A stretch of 60,202 nt of DNA, taken from the NCBI GenBank assembly GCA_009731375.1, contig BJOX01000224.1, forward strand, positions 12,281-72,482. Direction: 5' to 3'. Source of the stretch: Paulinella micropora (lineage: Eukaryota > Cercozoa > Imbricatea > Euglyphida). Under the pieces are notes generated by a model. The model saw only the letters and a list, made by a program, of their open reading frames with translations, ran no database searches and was not told the DNA's origin. Made by a program: the position numbers and the translations under genes. How positions within the stretch are numbered: position 1 is the first letter of the stretch; every line of letters begins with the position of its first letter. Positions 43,374-53,756 of the stretch are shown here, piece after piece.

Positions 43374-44405
43374 TGTATCTACATCCGCATACACTGCTCC
43401 AGTTAATGTTTCATTCATTACCATTCTTACTATATTTGTTTTTCCGTCTTCATTACTAATACTTATCAATGATGGATATACTAATGAATAATTGTCTAAG
43501 TTCGCACCACCACTATCATATTTTGCCTTATTTCTTATACTGAATATCGGTCTTTCTGTAGTGTGTACAACTTCACTACCCTCAATTGAATTTGTTATGC
43601 TAGTATTAATAGTATTTGACCCCTCAATGAATAAACTGGCACTCGCTGTTTTAAGAGTTTGTATTCCAGTCGCTGCATCATTTTTCATTACTGCTGTAAA
43701 GGGTAATGTCGTATTTCGCAGACTTACACAAATATTAGCATTCGCATACTTAATCATATGAACTAATTGAAATAGTCCTGTTATGGGATTTTCAATATAA
43801 AACTTAATAGCACCAAACCCAAGATACTGAAATTGAATTTGAAATACATTTCCTGTGCTCCAAACTATTTCTGGCATAGCCGAAGTTCCATCGCATGGGT
43901 CATCCCAGTCTTCTTGGTCAATATAATCTGCGACACCTCCTTTAATATGTGCAATATTCATTCCTAAGTGATTTTTGTANNNNNNNNNNGCTCTATCTTT
44001 GTAAAAATAAAAACCATCGACAAGTTCATTTCCTATTCCGATATATGAATAATAATCTTTTGTGTAATCCGTTGTCCATAGAGCAGTAAAGCGGGCGAGG
44101 ACACCTGTTCCAGTTCTATATTTTATTCTCCTTTTACTTACCAGTCTAGCATCTGCCGTGGCATTCGCTTGAGTTTGTAATTCAGCCATATTATTCAAAA
44201 ATGACACAGATGATTTTGTTTCTGTTTTGTCCATATCCTAGTATTAATGGTATATGGAAAGATTTCCTGTAAAACTGGTGTTAATTGACCTACTACTGCT
44301 TCGCCAAAAGCGGTTTTTGAATGATTTGTTTCAATATCACCATCATATCCAACTTTGACATTTATAAATTCTCCGTCAGGATTTTCTGCGAGGGTGAGTT
44401 TTCAT
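43374..44405 (-). pseudogene. PLV1 fibre-like / minor structural protein, frameshifted
   Basis: The best start is ATG at 44403-44405 after ACAATATACACAAACA. Frames shift near 44380 and 44235, then run as one to the gap at 43373. A 10-N gap at 43980-43989 also lies inside. Early residues read FGEAVVGQLTPVLQEIFPYT. Further on are GVLARFTALW, YIGIGNELVDGFYFYKD, WDDPCDGTSAMP and FQIQFQYLGFGAIKFYIENP. I recognise this layout from structural proteins of PLVs and large algal viruses that look like fibre or attachment proteins. The exact role is inferred. Confidence 0.6.
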
Positions 44406-44445
44406 TGTTTGTGTATATTGTATGAAAAAATAAATCTAAATTTTT

Positions 44446-45979
44446 TTAAAAATATTTTTTTGAAATTATATTTGACTTAACCTGAACCTTCCGCTGAGTG
44501 ATTGCTACACTTACGTGCTGATGAGCATTATTCTGTGTAGTGCTAATGAACTCCCATCGTCTCTCATTGGAAAGGTCAAGCCCGCTAACTTCATTTTGGT
44601 CTTTGCTCCACAGCGGGCGGGTATTATCCCAAGTATCAACCCAGAACCAGTTGTATTGATACACATTGAATTCATCAAAACAGAACCTTTAAGCTTAGGT
44701 TTCAAGCACATATAATCTTCAAAGCTAGCGGGATATATTTCAAATTCTTGAAGTCGTGCCCCGTCAAGTGTGGTGTGGAAACTGGTCTTAGCGGTTGCTC
44801 TGTTATCAATATCATAAGCGGTATTTTTGTTTTCAGTGTTGTGAAATAGTGTGTGATCCTCTATCAAAGCGTTTTCCGTGTCTCTATCGTTTTCCGTGTC
44901 CTCTATCAAAGCGGAGAATGATATTTTGTAGTGGATTGAGCAATGGAATTTTTATAAACATAAGGATAATCAATATTAAAACTCATACCTTCAGCACTCC
45001 CCACCTTTTGTTGAATTGATTGAATGACATTGGGATTAGTCTCTACCGCAAGGAACAAGTTAAGATTAGAAACAGTTACATTACCAGCGGCAGCAACAAG
45101 CACTCCTCCAGCCGTTGACAAAGCATCGTTATTGTAAGAATAAATTTTAGGGGTCTGCTGCCATACAATACGCATATTCAAAATCTCTGGAAACATAATT
45201 GTCTTATCAAGGGCGAAAATGGTATTGTAAAGCATACCCAGATTTATCTTAACACTGATGGAAGGCTCAGCAGCAGTAGCAGCACCGCCACAGAAATACT
45301 TAGGCTCGTTGAAAGCAACATTAACGAACGAACTCGCACCAGTCTCATCTTCTATAAGAGTATCATTGTGTAGGCGAACATTTGTAGAAGGCTGTCCCAT
45401 CCAAGCCTGTAATGCGGCCTGAATCTGTGCTTTTGCAATATTAATTCCTGCATCAATTTGTCCTGCTGCATTTCCTGCGACTGCCGAAGCAGTCAATGCT
45501 GTTTCCAATGCCGCCAACCTTGTAGCATCGCTAGTAGGTTGAAATGTAGTTGAAGCATTACACTTTTGAAGCATACATCCCGCACCACTTCCATTATCGT
45601 GATTTTCAAGTGTCAGAAAGTCCTTCATAGAAGTTTCAGCCTTCCAAATAATCTTTGTAAAATTACCAACTTCATTTACATCGCACAGATAAACACCGCT
45701 ACGGGTTTGAAGTTGAATTTTTCTAATAGGAGCCAGACAATCCATATAGCATTTGTTATAGTTCGCTGCAATTGCTGGTGGGGCATAAGTAAAACTCAAG
45801 ACAGAGCGGGCTAAGTTAAATGGCCTGCTGATAAGGTCAAAGTTGCTTTCTTGTCCTCCTGCGGTAGTAACAGTAATATTTCCCGCACCTTCTCGCGGAG
45901 TTAGTTTATTCAAACGATACGAAGCACTAATGTAGTCAGTTCTAGAAAAGTCTAGTTCGCCTCCGTGTTGTGTGGGCAT
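44446..45979 (-). pseudogene. PLV1 major capsid protein-like, frameshifted twice
   Basis: The first frame, 45979-44906 (357 residues), starts MPTQHGGELDFSRTDYIS. The next is 44909-44511, and the last ends at 44446 with YQYNWFWVDTWDNTRPLW and NERRWEF. Size (about 500 residues), position, convergent orientation, and the Trp-rich C-terminal strand region fit the double-jelly-roll capsid of PLVs. At the first break there is a short direct duplication (44859-44912). The second break lies near 44685. The protein would form the icosahedral shell. The capsid call rests on layout and general resemblance, not a search. Confidence 0.65.
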
Positions 45980-46063
45980 TTTGTTTTCAGTTTTTTGAAG
46001 TAGTGGAAATGAACTAATTCACCAGAATATATTTATAGAAAAAAATAATTAAATCAAAAATAA

Positions 46064-46781
46064 TTATCCAGATTTTAACAAATTGAAAAATGATGTAAAT
46101 AAATTAAAATAATTATTCTCTCTGTAAATTAATAATGTCATAACGACTCCCAAACCATTAGGATTTATAGCCTGATCGTTTTCGTCTGTAAGATAAAACC
46201 TATATACATTATTTGAACTGGCGGATAATTTCTTACCATACTCAGACCCACTTCCGTCGTATATAACGGCTCCAAATGGAATTTCGTTGGCAGTGTATAT
46301 TTCTTGTAGCACGTGATTATCTCCTTCACCAACTAATTCCGATTGAAGACACAGAGTTTTTTCACCAGTTAAAATAATTACATTTGGCGATCTAATAAAA
46401 TAATTAGCGAAAAAATATGTTGAATTTCTATCAAAACCCATTACCTCGTGAATACGGGTATAACCATCAACTATAAACCGCGGTTGAATTCCTTTATTCT
46501 CTGACACACTGAATGTTAATTTTACCATCTTCTGGGTCTATGTTGGTATTATTACTGGATACCGCATAAGTATAATTATTTGGGCTGTCTGCGGTTAGCA
46601 CCTCAGCCAGTTTATTTTTTAGATTGTTCATTGTGTAGTTTCCCTCAGGTATCGTAATTAAAGCCTCATACCCGTCTTCGCTAAGTGTAAAGTTATTATA
46701 TGGTGAAGCCACAGAGTAATACGACTTTGGAATGTAAATATGAAGTATTTTACAATGTGTGGGATTGTCTAGCCCCTTCAT
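46064..46781 (-). pseudogene. PLV1 penton-like minor capsid protein, frameshifted
   Basis: Two overlapping frames, 46781-46494 and 46528-46064, join by a one-base shift in an AAAA run near 46518. The N-terminal part has PKSYYSVASPYNNFTLSEDG and ITIPEGNYTMNNLKNKL. The C-terminal part has HEVMGFDRNSTYF and ends FNLLKSG. The IPEGNY.. segment followed by an MGF motif is typical of minor capsid (penton-type) proteins of PLVs as I know them. It stands next to the major capsid gene, as in related elements. Confidence 0.55.
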
Positions 46782-46949
46782 ATTGACTTCGTGAGTGAAG
46801 TCGCTGTCTGCCAGTTATTCTGTTTTTGCTATTTATGTAATAGATACCAGTCGCACGGCCTCCCTTATACTCCATGATATTTAGAATTGCGCTTCGTGCT
46901 CCGCAATCTCGCTTATTCTAAACATCGTTTTTTCTTTTTAAAAAAAAGG
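46782..46949. other. PLV1-host junction
   Basis: A short inverted pair ATTGCG...CGCAAT around GCTTCGTGCTC (46886-46911) is followed by TAAACATCG at about 46918-46926, a T/A run, and GC-rich host sequence. The same 9-mer is at the PLV2-host junction. Confidence 0.5.
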
Positions 46950-47826
46950 GCACCGGTTGCCCTGGCAGATCGCGTACCAGTCCCTGCTGCTGCCGCTGGC
47001 CTGGCACGTGTGGCTAGAGTGCGTAGAACGCTACCCGTACGGGCTGGCCCCCTCGAACCTTCGCAACCGGTGCCATGACATGAGGTTTCTGCGCCTGGCG
47101 GTGTGCGTAGCCTCGGCCGCGCTTGCCGCCGCCAGAGAAAACCACTGGCCGCCCAGGGCTTTCTTGCTGACCGCCCAGCTGTACGGCGCCTGGTTGTTCT
47201 TCAGCAGCAACTCGCGGATACGCGCGCTGCAGCGGAAGGTCGGCGCGAGCGACTCGGCGCGGGCGGCGCGGGCCAGGCGTACTCTGTGCTGCTTGCAGTG
47301 TGCCTCCGCGTGCTGTGCCGCCCTGCACGCGTTGTACTTTATGCTGTGGCTCTGTCTAGAGCTGCCACGCGGGGGAGCCCCCGTACGGTGGACGTTCGGC
47401 TTCATGTCCGCCCTGCTGCCCACGCCATGGCTCTGCCTCGTAGCCCTGCAGCTGCTGCCCAAATTGCAAAAGGTCCCTTCCGGGCCAAGGCTTTACCTCA
47501 AGCCCACGCAGGCCGTGCGTGTCCAGAGCGCACCACAGCAGGGCGCCTTCTGCCACGACGACGCGGCGCCTGACCAAGAACTGGCAGCGGGCCCGCGCGG
47601 TTCGAGGCTTGGCGCGGTCATGGAGGCCTACACGCAAACGTCCGACTCTAGCGCCGCTTCGCATCAGCAGTCCCTCGCCAACCTGCCAATGGCAGCGTCG
47701 CCGACGCCTCCCACCATCAGGCTAGCGCCCCACAGCCAGGCCGCGCGGGAAGACGGCAGCTTGGAACAAATCAGCCGGGTTGAGGCGTCGTTCTTGGAGA
47801 AGGGTTGTGAAAGTTTCAGCTACTGA
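46950..47826 (+). CDS. 5'-truncated multi-pass membrane protein, unknown
   Basis: The frame has no ATG at its start and opens directly at the viral junction. It encodes several hydrophobic helices, for example LRLAVCVASAALAAA, CLQCASACCAALHALYFMLW and TPWLCLVALQLLP. A ~110-residue polar Ser/Ala/Gln-rich tail follows. No intron is needed. The family is not recognised; a receptor-like or sensory membrane protein is possible from shape alone. It converges on the heliorhodopsin gene with about 180 bp between. Confidence 0.6.
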
Positions 47827-48008
47827 AGAAAGCCGGCAGAAAGAACTGAACGGTGGCCAGAATTAACCGGGGAAAAGGCAGGGGGAAAAGGCAAGGAGCA
47901 GAAAATCACTGGCTCTTTTTTTTAATCGGAGAGGCCCGTCAGTACACACACAGAAATCTGTTTTTTTTGTCTGGCTTTTTTCTTCGGTCTACCAAAAAGA
48001 AAATTTTT

Positions 48009-48944
48009 TTAGTCCGGGCACAGAGCGGCGCAGCCGGGCTGCGGCAGCCAGTCGGCCGACTGCCCCCGCAGCGACGCGAGGGGCAGCCCCGTGAGAGCCA
48101 TCTTGCTGGACAGGCTCAGGACGCAATAGCCGCTTTCGGTCCACACCCGCCAGCTTTTTGCTGGCAGACAGCGAACAAGACATTCGTAGCACAGGGCCTC
48201 CCAGATACCAAAAGAAGCGAAGAAAAAAGACTCCGACCAGATAGCGAGCCGGATCAGGCCGAGGGTCTTGCCAGGAACATCCAGGCTGCCGATGACCCCG
48301 TGCGCGGCGAGCCACAGCGGCAGGAACGACAGGGCCAGCAACGCCCACGACAGCGCCCAGCAAGCCCGTGTGACGGTCTTCCACGACACTTGAATGGCAG
48401 TCTTTTGGTTCTGGACCAGCGTTTGCACTTCATTCGGTAGAACAAGAGTGCCAAACACCGCCGGGCCGAGCAGCGGAACCAAACCCCCGATGCAGACCAT
48501 GAGGCTGCACAGGCAGAACGACACCGCGAGCGCCGAGGCCGAGCGCTCGCCGGCCAGCAGCTGCAGCTGCAGCAGCATCAGCGGCGCGGTGACCGAGTAC
48601 TCCAGCCAGCGCCCGGCCGGGCACACCAGCGGACTTTTCCAGCACAGCAGCCACAGCTGTGCCGCGTGGCCTGCGGCAGTGAGGGCGTGGAACGCCACCG
48701 ACAGGCTCCAGAGCGAGATGCCCGGCCCCGCGGCGGTTTGTTCCAGCCAGCCCGCGGCCCGAACCGCGCAGTCACGCGAAGGGCCTACTGTCAGTGTGAC
48801 GATAGCGGTCTGCGCCGGTGGCAGGCCCCTGGCTATGTCTAGGGGGCCCGTAAGCTGGAGTATGAAGATCGCTAGATGCGCCAAGAGGGCTACAAGATTA
48901 AGCGCCCACGGAACCGCTAGGTCGGCAGGGAATCTCAGCATCAA
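48009..48944 (-). CDS. Heliorhodopsin
   Basis: 311 residues with seven hydrophobic helices and no introns. TM1 reads LNLVALLAHLAIFIL with His23. TM2 reads SLSVAFHALTAAGHAA. TM3 has RWLEYSVTAPLML, whose Glu115 matches the position of the family's counterion in the conserved EYS box. TM7 has YCVLSLSSKMAL, with Lys281 as the expected retinal Schiff-base lysine. These match heliorhodopsins, light-sensing proteins with topology inverted relative to type-1 rhodopsins; members occur in algae, archaea, bacteria and some algal giant viruses. The extra C-terminal ~20 residues are polar. Ion-transport or signalling activity cannot be read from sequence. Confidence 0.87.
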   Translation of the reverse strand: MMLRFPADLAVPWALNLVALLAHLAIFILQLTGPLDIARGLPPAQTAIVTLTVGPSRDCAVRAAGWLEQTAAGPGISLWSLSVAFHALTAAGHAAQLWLLCWKSPLVCPAGRWLEYSVTAPLMLLQLQLLAGERSASALAVSFCLCSLMVCIGGLVPLLGPAVFGTLVLPNEVQTLVQNQKTAIQVSWKTVTRACWALSWALLALSFLPLWLAAHGVIGSLDVPGKTLGLIRLAIWSESFFFASFGIWEALCYECLVRCLPAKSWRVWTESGYCVLSLSSKMALTGLPLASLRGQSADWLPQPGCAALCPD

Positions 48945-49061
48945 AACAAGAAAAACAAAGAGTCTCCTTTTTTTTAGTTAAACAATTTGAACAAAAGCAA
49001 GCCCGGCTGCTCTCCGCCGCCCGGGCTTTTCCGGGCCAACAATTTTCTTTGCCGGTCGTTT

Positions 49062-49924
49062 TCAAACGGGCGGGGCCGGGCGGGGCCTCAGGAAGGGGGA
49101 GGGGAACTGGCGCCCCTCTAAGGGACAGATTTCTGCGGGAGGGTTCTCGGGTTTGCCTGGTTCATCCCCTTCGGGCCCGTCGAAGAAGGAGTCCCATTTC
49201 AGATTCAGCAGTGTTTCAGGGCCCGGGACAGCCGCGATCGTTCGGCACAGCCCGCCTGGCAGCCCCTCTAGCGACTGCAGGCTGACGGCCCTGAGCTCCA
49301 GCGACCGCAGCCGGGGCAGGACCGCCAGCGGGCCGAACGAGGGCAGCTCGGCATTCGTGAGCACCAGTTCCTCCAGCACGCAGCCCTGCCACAGCCGCGC
49401 GTCTACGTGCAGCCACGCATCATTGGACGGCCCCGCCGATTCCAGCGCCAGCTTGCGCAGCTTCAGGTCCTTGACCAACACCAGCAGCTGCCCCAGCTCC
49501 TGCGGCGTAGAGGCCCGGTACAGCAAGGACAGTTCTTGGAGCCCGCGCAGGCGTCGCAGGTGCACGAGCGCGACGTGGTTCAAGGCCCTGGAGCGCGGCA
49601 GGTGCAGCGCGCGCAGCTGTCGCAGGCCGCCCAGACAAACGTCAGGGCGCCAGCCGTCGGGCGCCCAGAATTCGGTCAGGTTCCGCGCGAGCGTCGCGAA
49701 GCGCAGGTACTCGGTTTGTGCAAAGAACGAACCGGACAGGTCTAAACAGATCAACGAGGGTAGGCGCGCCAGAAAGCACAGGTTGCCTATGCCGCGACAC
49801 CAGTGCAGCCGCAGGGTGTGCAAATATCGCAGGGGCCCGAAGGTGGTCAGCAAGGGCACGGAGCCCAGGTCACAGCAGTCTAGCGTCAGTTCGCGCAGCT
49901 GTGGTAGCGGCATGGCGGCCGTGG
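49062..49924 (-). CDS. Leucine-rich repeat protein, N-terminus lost in gap
   Basis: About 285 residues of tandem leucine-rich repeats (LRELTLDCCDLGSVP; LHTLRLHWCRGIG; LICLDLSGSFF; LRALHLPRSRAL; LQELSLLYR; LEELVLTNAELPS; LRSLELRAVSL). They are followed by a polar Pro/Glu-rich tail and a stop at 49062. The start is hidden by the 776-N gap. Probably a protein-interaction scaffold. It is related to the fragment at 3431-3799. Confidence 0.75.
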
Positions 49925-50700
49925 NNNNNNNNNNNNNNNNNNNNNNNNNNNNNNNNNNNNNNNNNNNNNNNNNNNNNNNNNNNNNNNNNNNNNNNNNNNN
50001 NNNNNNNNNNNNNNNNNNNNNNNNNNNNNNNNNNNNNNNNNNNNNNNNNNNNNNNNNNNNNNNNNNNNNNNNNNNNNNNNNNNNNNNNNNNNNNNNNNNN
50101 NNNNNNNNNNNNNNNNNNNNNNNNNNNNNNNNNNNNNNNNNNNNNNNNNNNNNNNNNNNNNNNNNNNNNNNNNNNNNNNNNNNNNNNNNNNNNNNNNNNN
50201 NNNNNNNNNNNNNNNNNNNNNNNNNNNNNNNNNNNNNNNNNNNNNNNNNNNNNNNNNNNNNNNNNNNNNNNNNNNNNNNNNNNNNNNNNNNNNNNNNNNN
50301 NNNNNNNNNNNNNNNNNNNNNNNNNNNNNNNNNNNNNNNNNNNNNNNNNNNNNNNNNNNNNNNNNNNNNNNNNNNNNNNNNNNNNNNNNNNNNNNNNNNN
50401 NNNNNNNNNNNNNNNNNNNNNNNNNNNNNNNNNNNNNNNNNNNNNNNNNNNNNNNNNNNNNNNNNNNNNNNNNNNNNNNNNNNNNNNNNNNNNNNNNNNN
50501 NNNNNNNNNNNNNNNNNNNNNNNNNNNNNNNNNNNNNNNNNNNNNNNNNNNNNNNNNNNNNNNNNNNNNNNNNNNNNNNNNNNNNNNNNNNNNNNNNNNN
50601 NNNNNNNNNNNNNNNNNNNNNNNNNNNNNNNNNNNNNNNNNNNNNNNNNNNNNNNNNNNNNNNNNNNNNNNNNNNNNNNNNNNNNNNNNNNNNNNNNNNN
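49925..50700. other. Assembly gap of 776 N
   Basis: Bordered on the right by an 18-bp C run, as with the other sized gaps at 14145 and 52890. Confidence 0.98.
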
Positions 50701-50926
50701 CCCCCCCCCCCCCCCCCCGCTCCCATTTCTTTTCCTCCCCGCTCCATTGCGCTCGCTCATTGCTCTCTCTTTTTCATCCCCCCCTTTTCTCCGAACTATG
50801 CTTTGCCTTTTCTTGCGGCTGTCCCGCGCCTTCTCACGCCTCCTATCTTCCTTCTCTTCCCCTACTATTTTGATTTGTCCGGGCCTATAATCGAGCACGA
50901 CGACGAGAGAAGCGGGATACTTTATT

Positions 50927-52461
50927 TCATGTTTTCTTTCCCTTTTTTTGTTGTTGTTGAGATTGTTCAGTTTTCCGGCGTTTGCCTGTTCTTGGATTAG
51001 CAGGGGAATGAAAAAAAACATGATCGGGAATGGGTGCAGATTGCAAAGGCATGACGTGTTGGGTTGTCCACCGCCCTGGCCCGCCACTGGCAGGCATTGG
51101 CCCGGCTCTGTGGATGATTATGCGCAGAATGGCAATGATAAAGTTTTTTAGATCAATCAAGCTCACTTTGTCCTTACGAAATAAAGACAGTACATCACGG
51201 CCACCGTAGACACTCCAGGAATTCAAATCATGCTGTTGGACAAGTGAAGATCTAGAAAATTGGTTCAGCCAGCCCAGAGGCGAAGTATCCATTGCTACCC
51301 GTGCTTGCTTGTGCATATGATGCGCGGCCCTGAGACAGGGGCCGTGCACGAATTCTGTTTCGCTGTCTCCACAGAAATTCAGTTCGTCTAGCCACCACGT
51401 GGCGCATTTTTGGATGATGCCTTTCTCGAATTGACACAATTCTTGAACCTGGGCAAGCGCTTGGACGAGAACTTCCCGGGGGAACTTACTGTAACTGTTG
51501 GCTAGAATGCTGAGCAGGTTTGACGTTTGTATGCGGGCTTTTGTAATCTCGCTGTACCGGACCCTGGGCTCAGGAGCAAAGCGGAGGCAAAAGAAAGGAT
51601 CTATGCCAACTAGCATAAGCTTGTTCTCCTGCAGGTTCAGTACCACGTTATCGGGCCCAAAGTTGGAATACAGCACCTGGGCGGTGTTAAACGCACCCAG
51701 TACGCTCTCAATAAACTTCCAAATCATGTCGGTGAGTCGGGCCTTCTCCGTTTCAGATTTAGCCAACTCGATAACGTTGGTCAGGGTCGTAACCTTCCCC
51801 GACGAACCACTGAAATAATCCATGACGATGTAATAATTACCTGCGGTGGTGTCTATGGCCTTTGGCGCTACCCTGGCCGCGCCGCCCTTGCTCATAAACA
51901 AGCAGCCGTGCACTTTTGGGGCCAGCCCGTGCTTGCTGCTTAGGTAGTGCTGCATCTGCATAGCATCCACTAGGTTGCCCAACGAGGCATGTCGCATTTC
52001 CTTTATTGGCAGGCCCCTGGTGGGGCGTTTCAGGGCTAAACCTATGGTTGGGAGAAGGATAACGTCGTCAGCCCCGTGGCGGATCGCACCCTGGTACTGT
52101 TTATCAAATGCCTGCTTGTCCATTTGCAAGCAAGGTATGCCCGTAGGAAAAGCCTGCCTCAGTTGTAAATCCAAGACGCCGCCGTCGTGTTGGTCCGCGG
52201 TCATAGCTAGCAAGTGATCTGNNNNNNNNNNCGATCTGCGGTTGAAGGCAGTGATTTTGTGTAAAACGTAAAGGGTTTCCAACGCATGACAGAGCATCGC
52301 AACTTATCTAGATCCAGGTTCGGCCTTTCTAGGATTTTATTGCACTTCTTGCACCTGAGCTTGTGTTCCAGCTCGAACTTTTCGATGCTTGCTGCACGGG
52401 TCCGAACCAGGTCGGCGGCCTCCCTTGCTAGCGCTGTTTGTATTTTCTGCTCCGACGACAT
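50927..52461 (-). CDS. Pseudokinase-like protein with N-terminal CxxC motif
   Basis: Starts at ATG 52461 (MSSEQK...) and crosses the gap 52222-52231, which makes the frame there uncertain. It then runs to 50927. An N-terminal CKKCNKIL plus a later Cys suggests zinc binding. The body resembles a kinase fold: a helix followed by LAPKVHG, a hinge-like YYIVMDYFSG, then YSNFGPDNVVLN where a HxDxxxxN loop is expected, and LVGIDPFF where DFG is expected. The His and catalytic Asp of the loop are replaced by Tyr and Asn, while the later Asn and Asp remain. It ends with a Gln/Lys-rich basic tail. Probably catalytically weak or inactive; family not assigned. Confidence 0.55.
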
Positions 52462-52889
52462 CTGCTAAGTGCCCCGGCCTTCTTTTTCTCTGCCAAGGAC
52501 GCTAGCAAACACTCGAGTGTATATGTCCGCGGCCGGACAGCCCCCAAGGATTTCTTTTTTTTTGCTCTGTTTTTCTGTCTGCTCTTTTGCTAAATGTCGC
52601 CAGAACGAACAGAAAGCAAGAAATAAAATTCTGCTGCAATCGACGGAGGGGGAGGGGGGGGGGAGGGGAAAACAGGACGGCGCCAAGCGAAGCGGAAGGT
52701 TTTTCCCGGGGCCCCTTGCAGGCAACGGGGGCTTGCTCAGCTGAGGGGGGGGGAGAGAGGGAAGGGGTCCGACCCCTTTTTCTGTGGACGGAAAGCTTCT
52801 TCGGCGGGGGCCTTCCAGGTTTTCTGGTGCTCGCTCCCCCCCCCCCCCCCCCCCTCTTTTCCCCCCCCCCCCCCCCCCCCCCCCCCTCC
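52462..52889. other. Intergenic region ending in poly-C and gap
   Basis: T-rich then G-rich sequence upstream of the pseudokinase-like gene. C runs at 52838-52852 and 52861-52886 lead into the N gap 52890-53155. No gene supported. Confidence 0.5.
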
Positions 52890-53155
52890 NNNNNNNNNNN
52901 NNNNNNNNNNNNNNNNNNNNNNNNNNNNNNNNNNNNNNNNNNNNNNNNNNNNNNNNNNNNNNNNNNNNNNNNNNNNNNNNNNNNNNNNNNNNNNNNNNNN
53001 NNNNNNNNNNNNNNNNNNNNNNNNNNNNNNNNNNNNNNNNNNNNNNNNNNNNNNNNNNNNNNNNNNNNNNNNNNNNNNNNNNNNNNNNNNNNNNNNNNNN
53101 NNNNNNNNNNNNNNNNNNNNNNNNNNNNNNNNNNNNNNNNNNNNNNNNNNNNNNN

Positions 53156-53756
53156 GGGTCCGTCCGGGCAGTGCTCACACACCTGCGCGCAGAGTTCGCG
53201 GTCCGTGCCTCCGGCGCGGGCGGGCCCCCTCACACGGAACTGCTGGGTGAGAGCTGGTGGTCGCTGTTCCGTGCCCTGTCGCAAGAAGAGCGGTCGGCAG
53301 AGGCACTGCGGCCGTTGTGGTCTTTTTTGCAGACACCAGGGCTCCAGCAGCGGGGGGGCGACGCAGCACGCATAATCAGGTCGTTGTTGTGCGCACGGCG
53401 CACCGCCGCCGCGTTGCGTGTGGCCGAGATCGCGCTGTCGCCGCCGGCACCAGAGGTCCGCTCTGTTGGCTTCGTTAGCTGGCTCGGCGTCGCCACTGTT
53501 CTGTGGCGCGGCCGAACCGACCCACCGCTCGAGGCGCCGACCCACCGCTCTCTCGGTTTTTTGGTCAAGCGTTTTGTACTGGCCTGGGCCCGTGCATTCT
53601 CTGTCAACCAGATGTTCATGTTCTCGGTACCTTTGCAAAAGCTCGGGGCTGAACGGCCTAGTGGCCATGCTCTAAAAAAAACAGCGAGGCAGACGCTTGG
53701 GAAAATCAACAGGAAAAAACAAAAAGGCGCCACAGTCTTTTTATTTGTTATTTTTT
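53156..53756 (+). CDS. Uncertain coding region next to the gap
   Basis: A plus-strand frame is open from the gap to 53756 and encodes a helix-forming, Ala/Leu/Arg-rich protein (ESWWSLFRALSQEER; FLVKRFVLAWARAF) with a basic end. A minus-strand frame from ATG 53668 (MATRPFSPELLQRYREHEHL) is also open into the gap. GC-rich DNA makes both possible by chance. I cannot decide the strand and recognise no domain. Confidence 0.3.

Larger units (their letters stand above)
38030..46945. mobile_element. Integrated polinton-like virus / virophage-like element (PLV1)
   Basis: A sharp change to AT-rich DNA at about 38.03 kb and back to GC-rich DNA at about 46.95 kb. Rightward genes are a zinc-finger protein, small ORFs, protein-primed PolB and DUF3820-like proteins. 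Leftward genes are fibre-like, capsid and penton-like proteins. The two sets converge on a 52-bp T tract at 43297-43348. Protein-primed PolB with a double-jelly-roll-type capsid is the hallmark of polintons, PLVs and virophages. No integrase, packaging ATPase or primase is visible, and several genes are frameshifted, so it looks partial or decayed. Exact ends are not defined. Confidence 0.8.
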
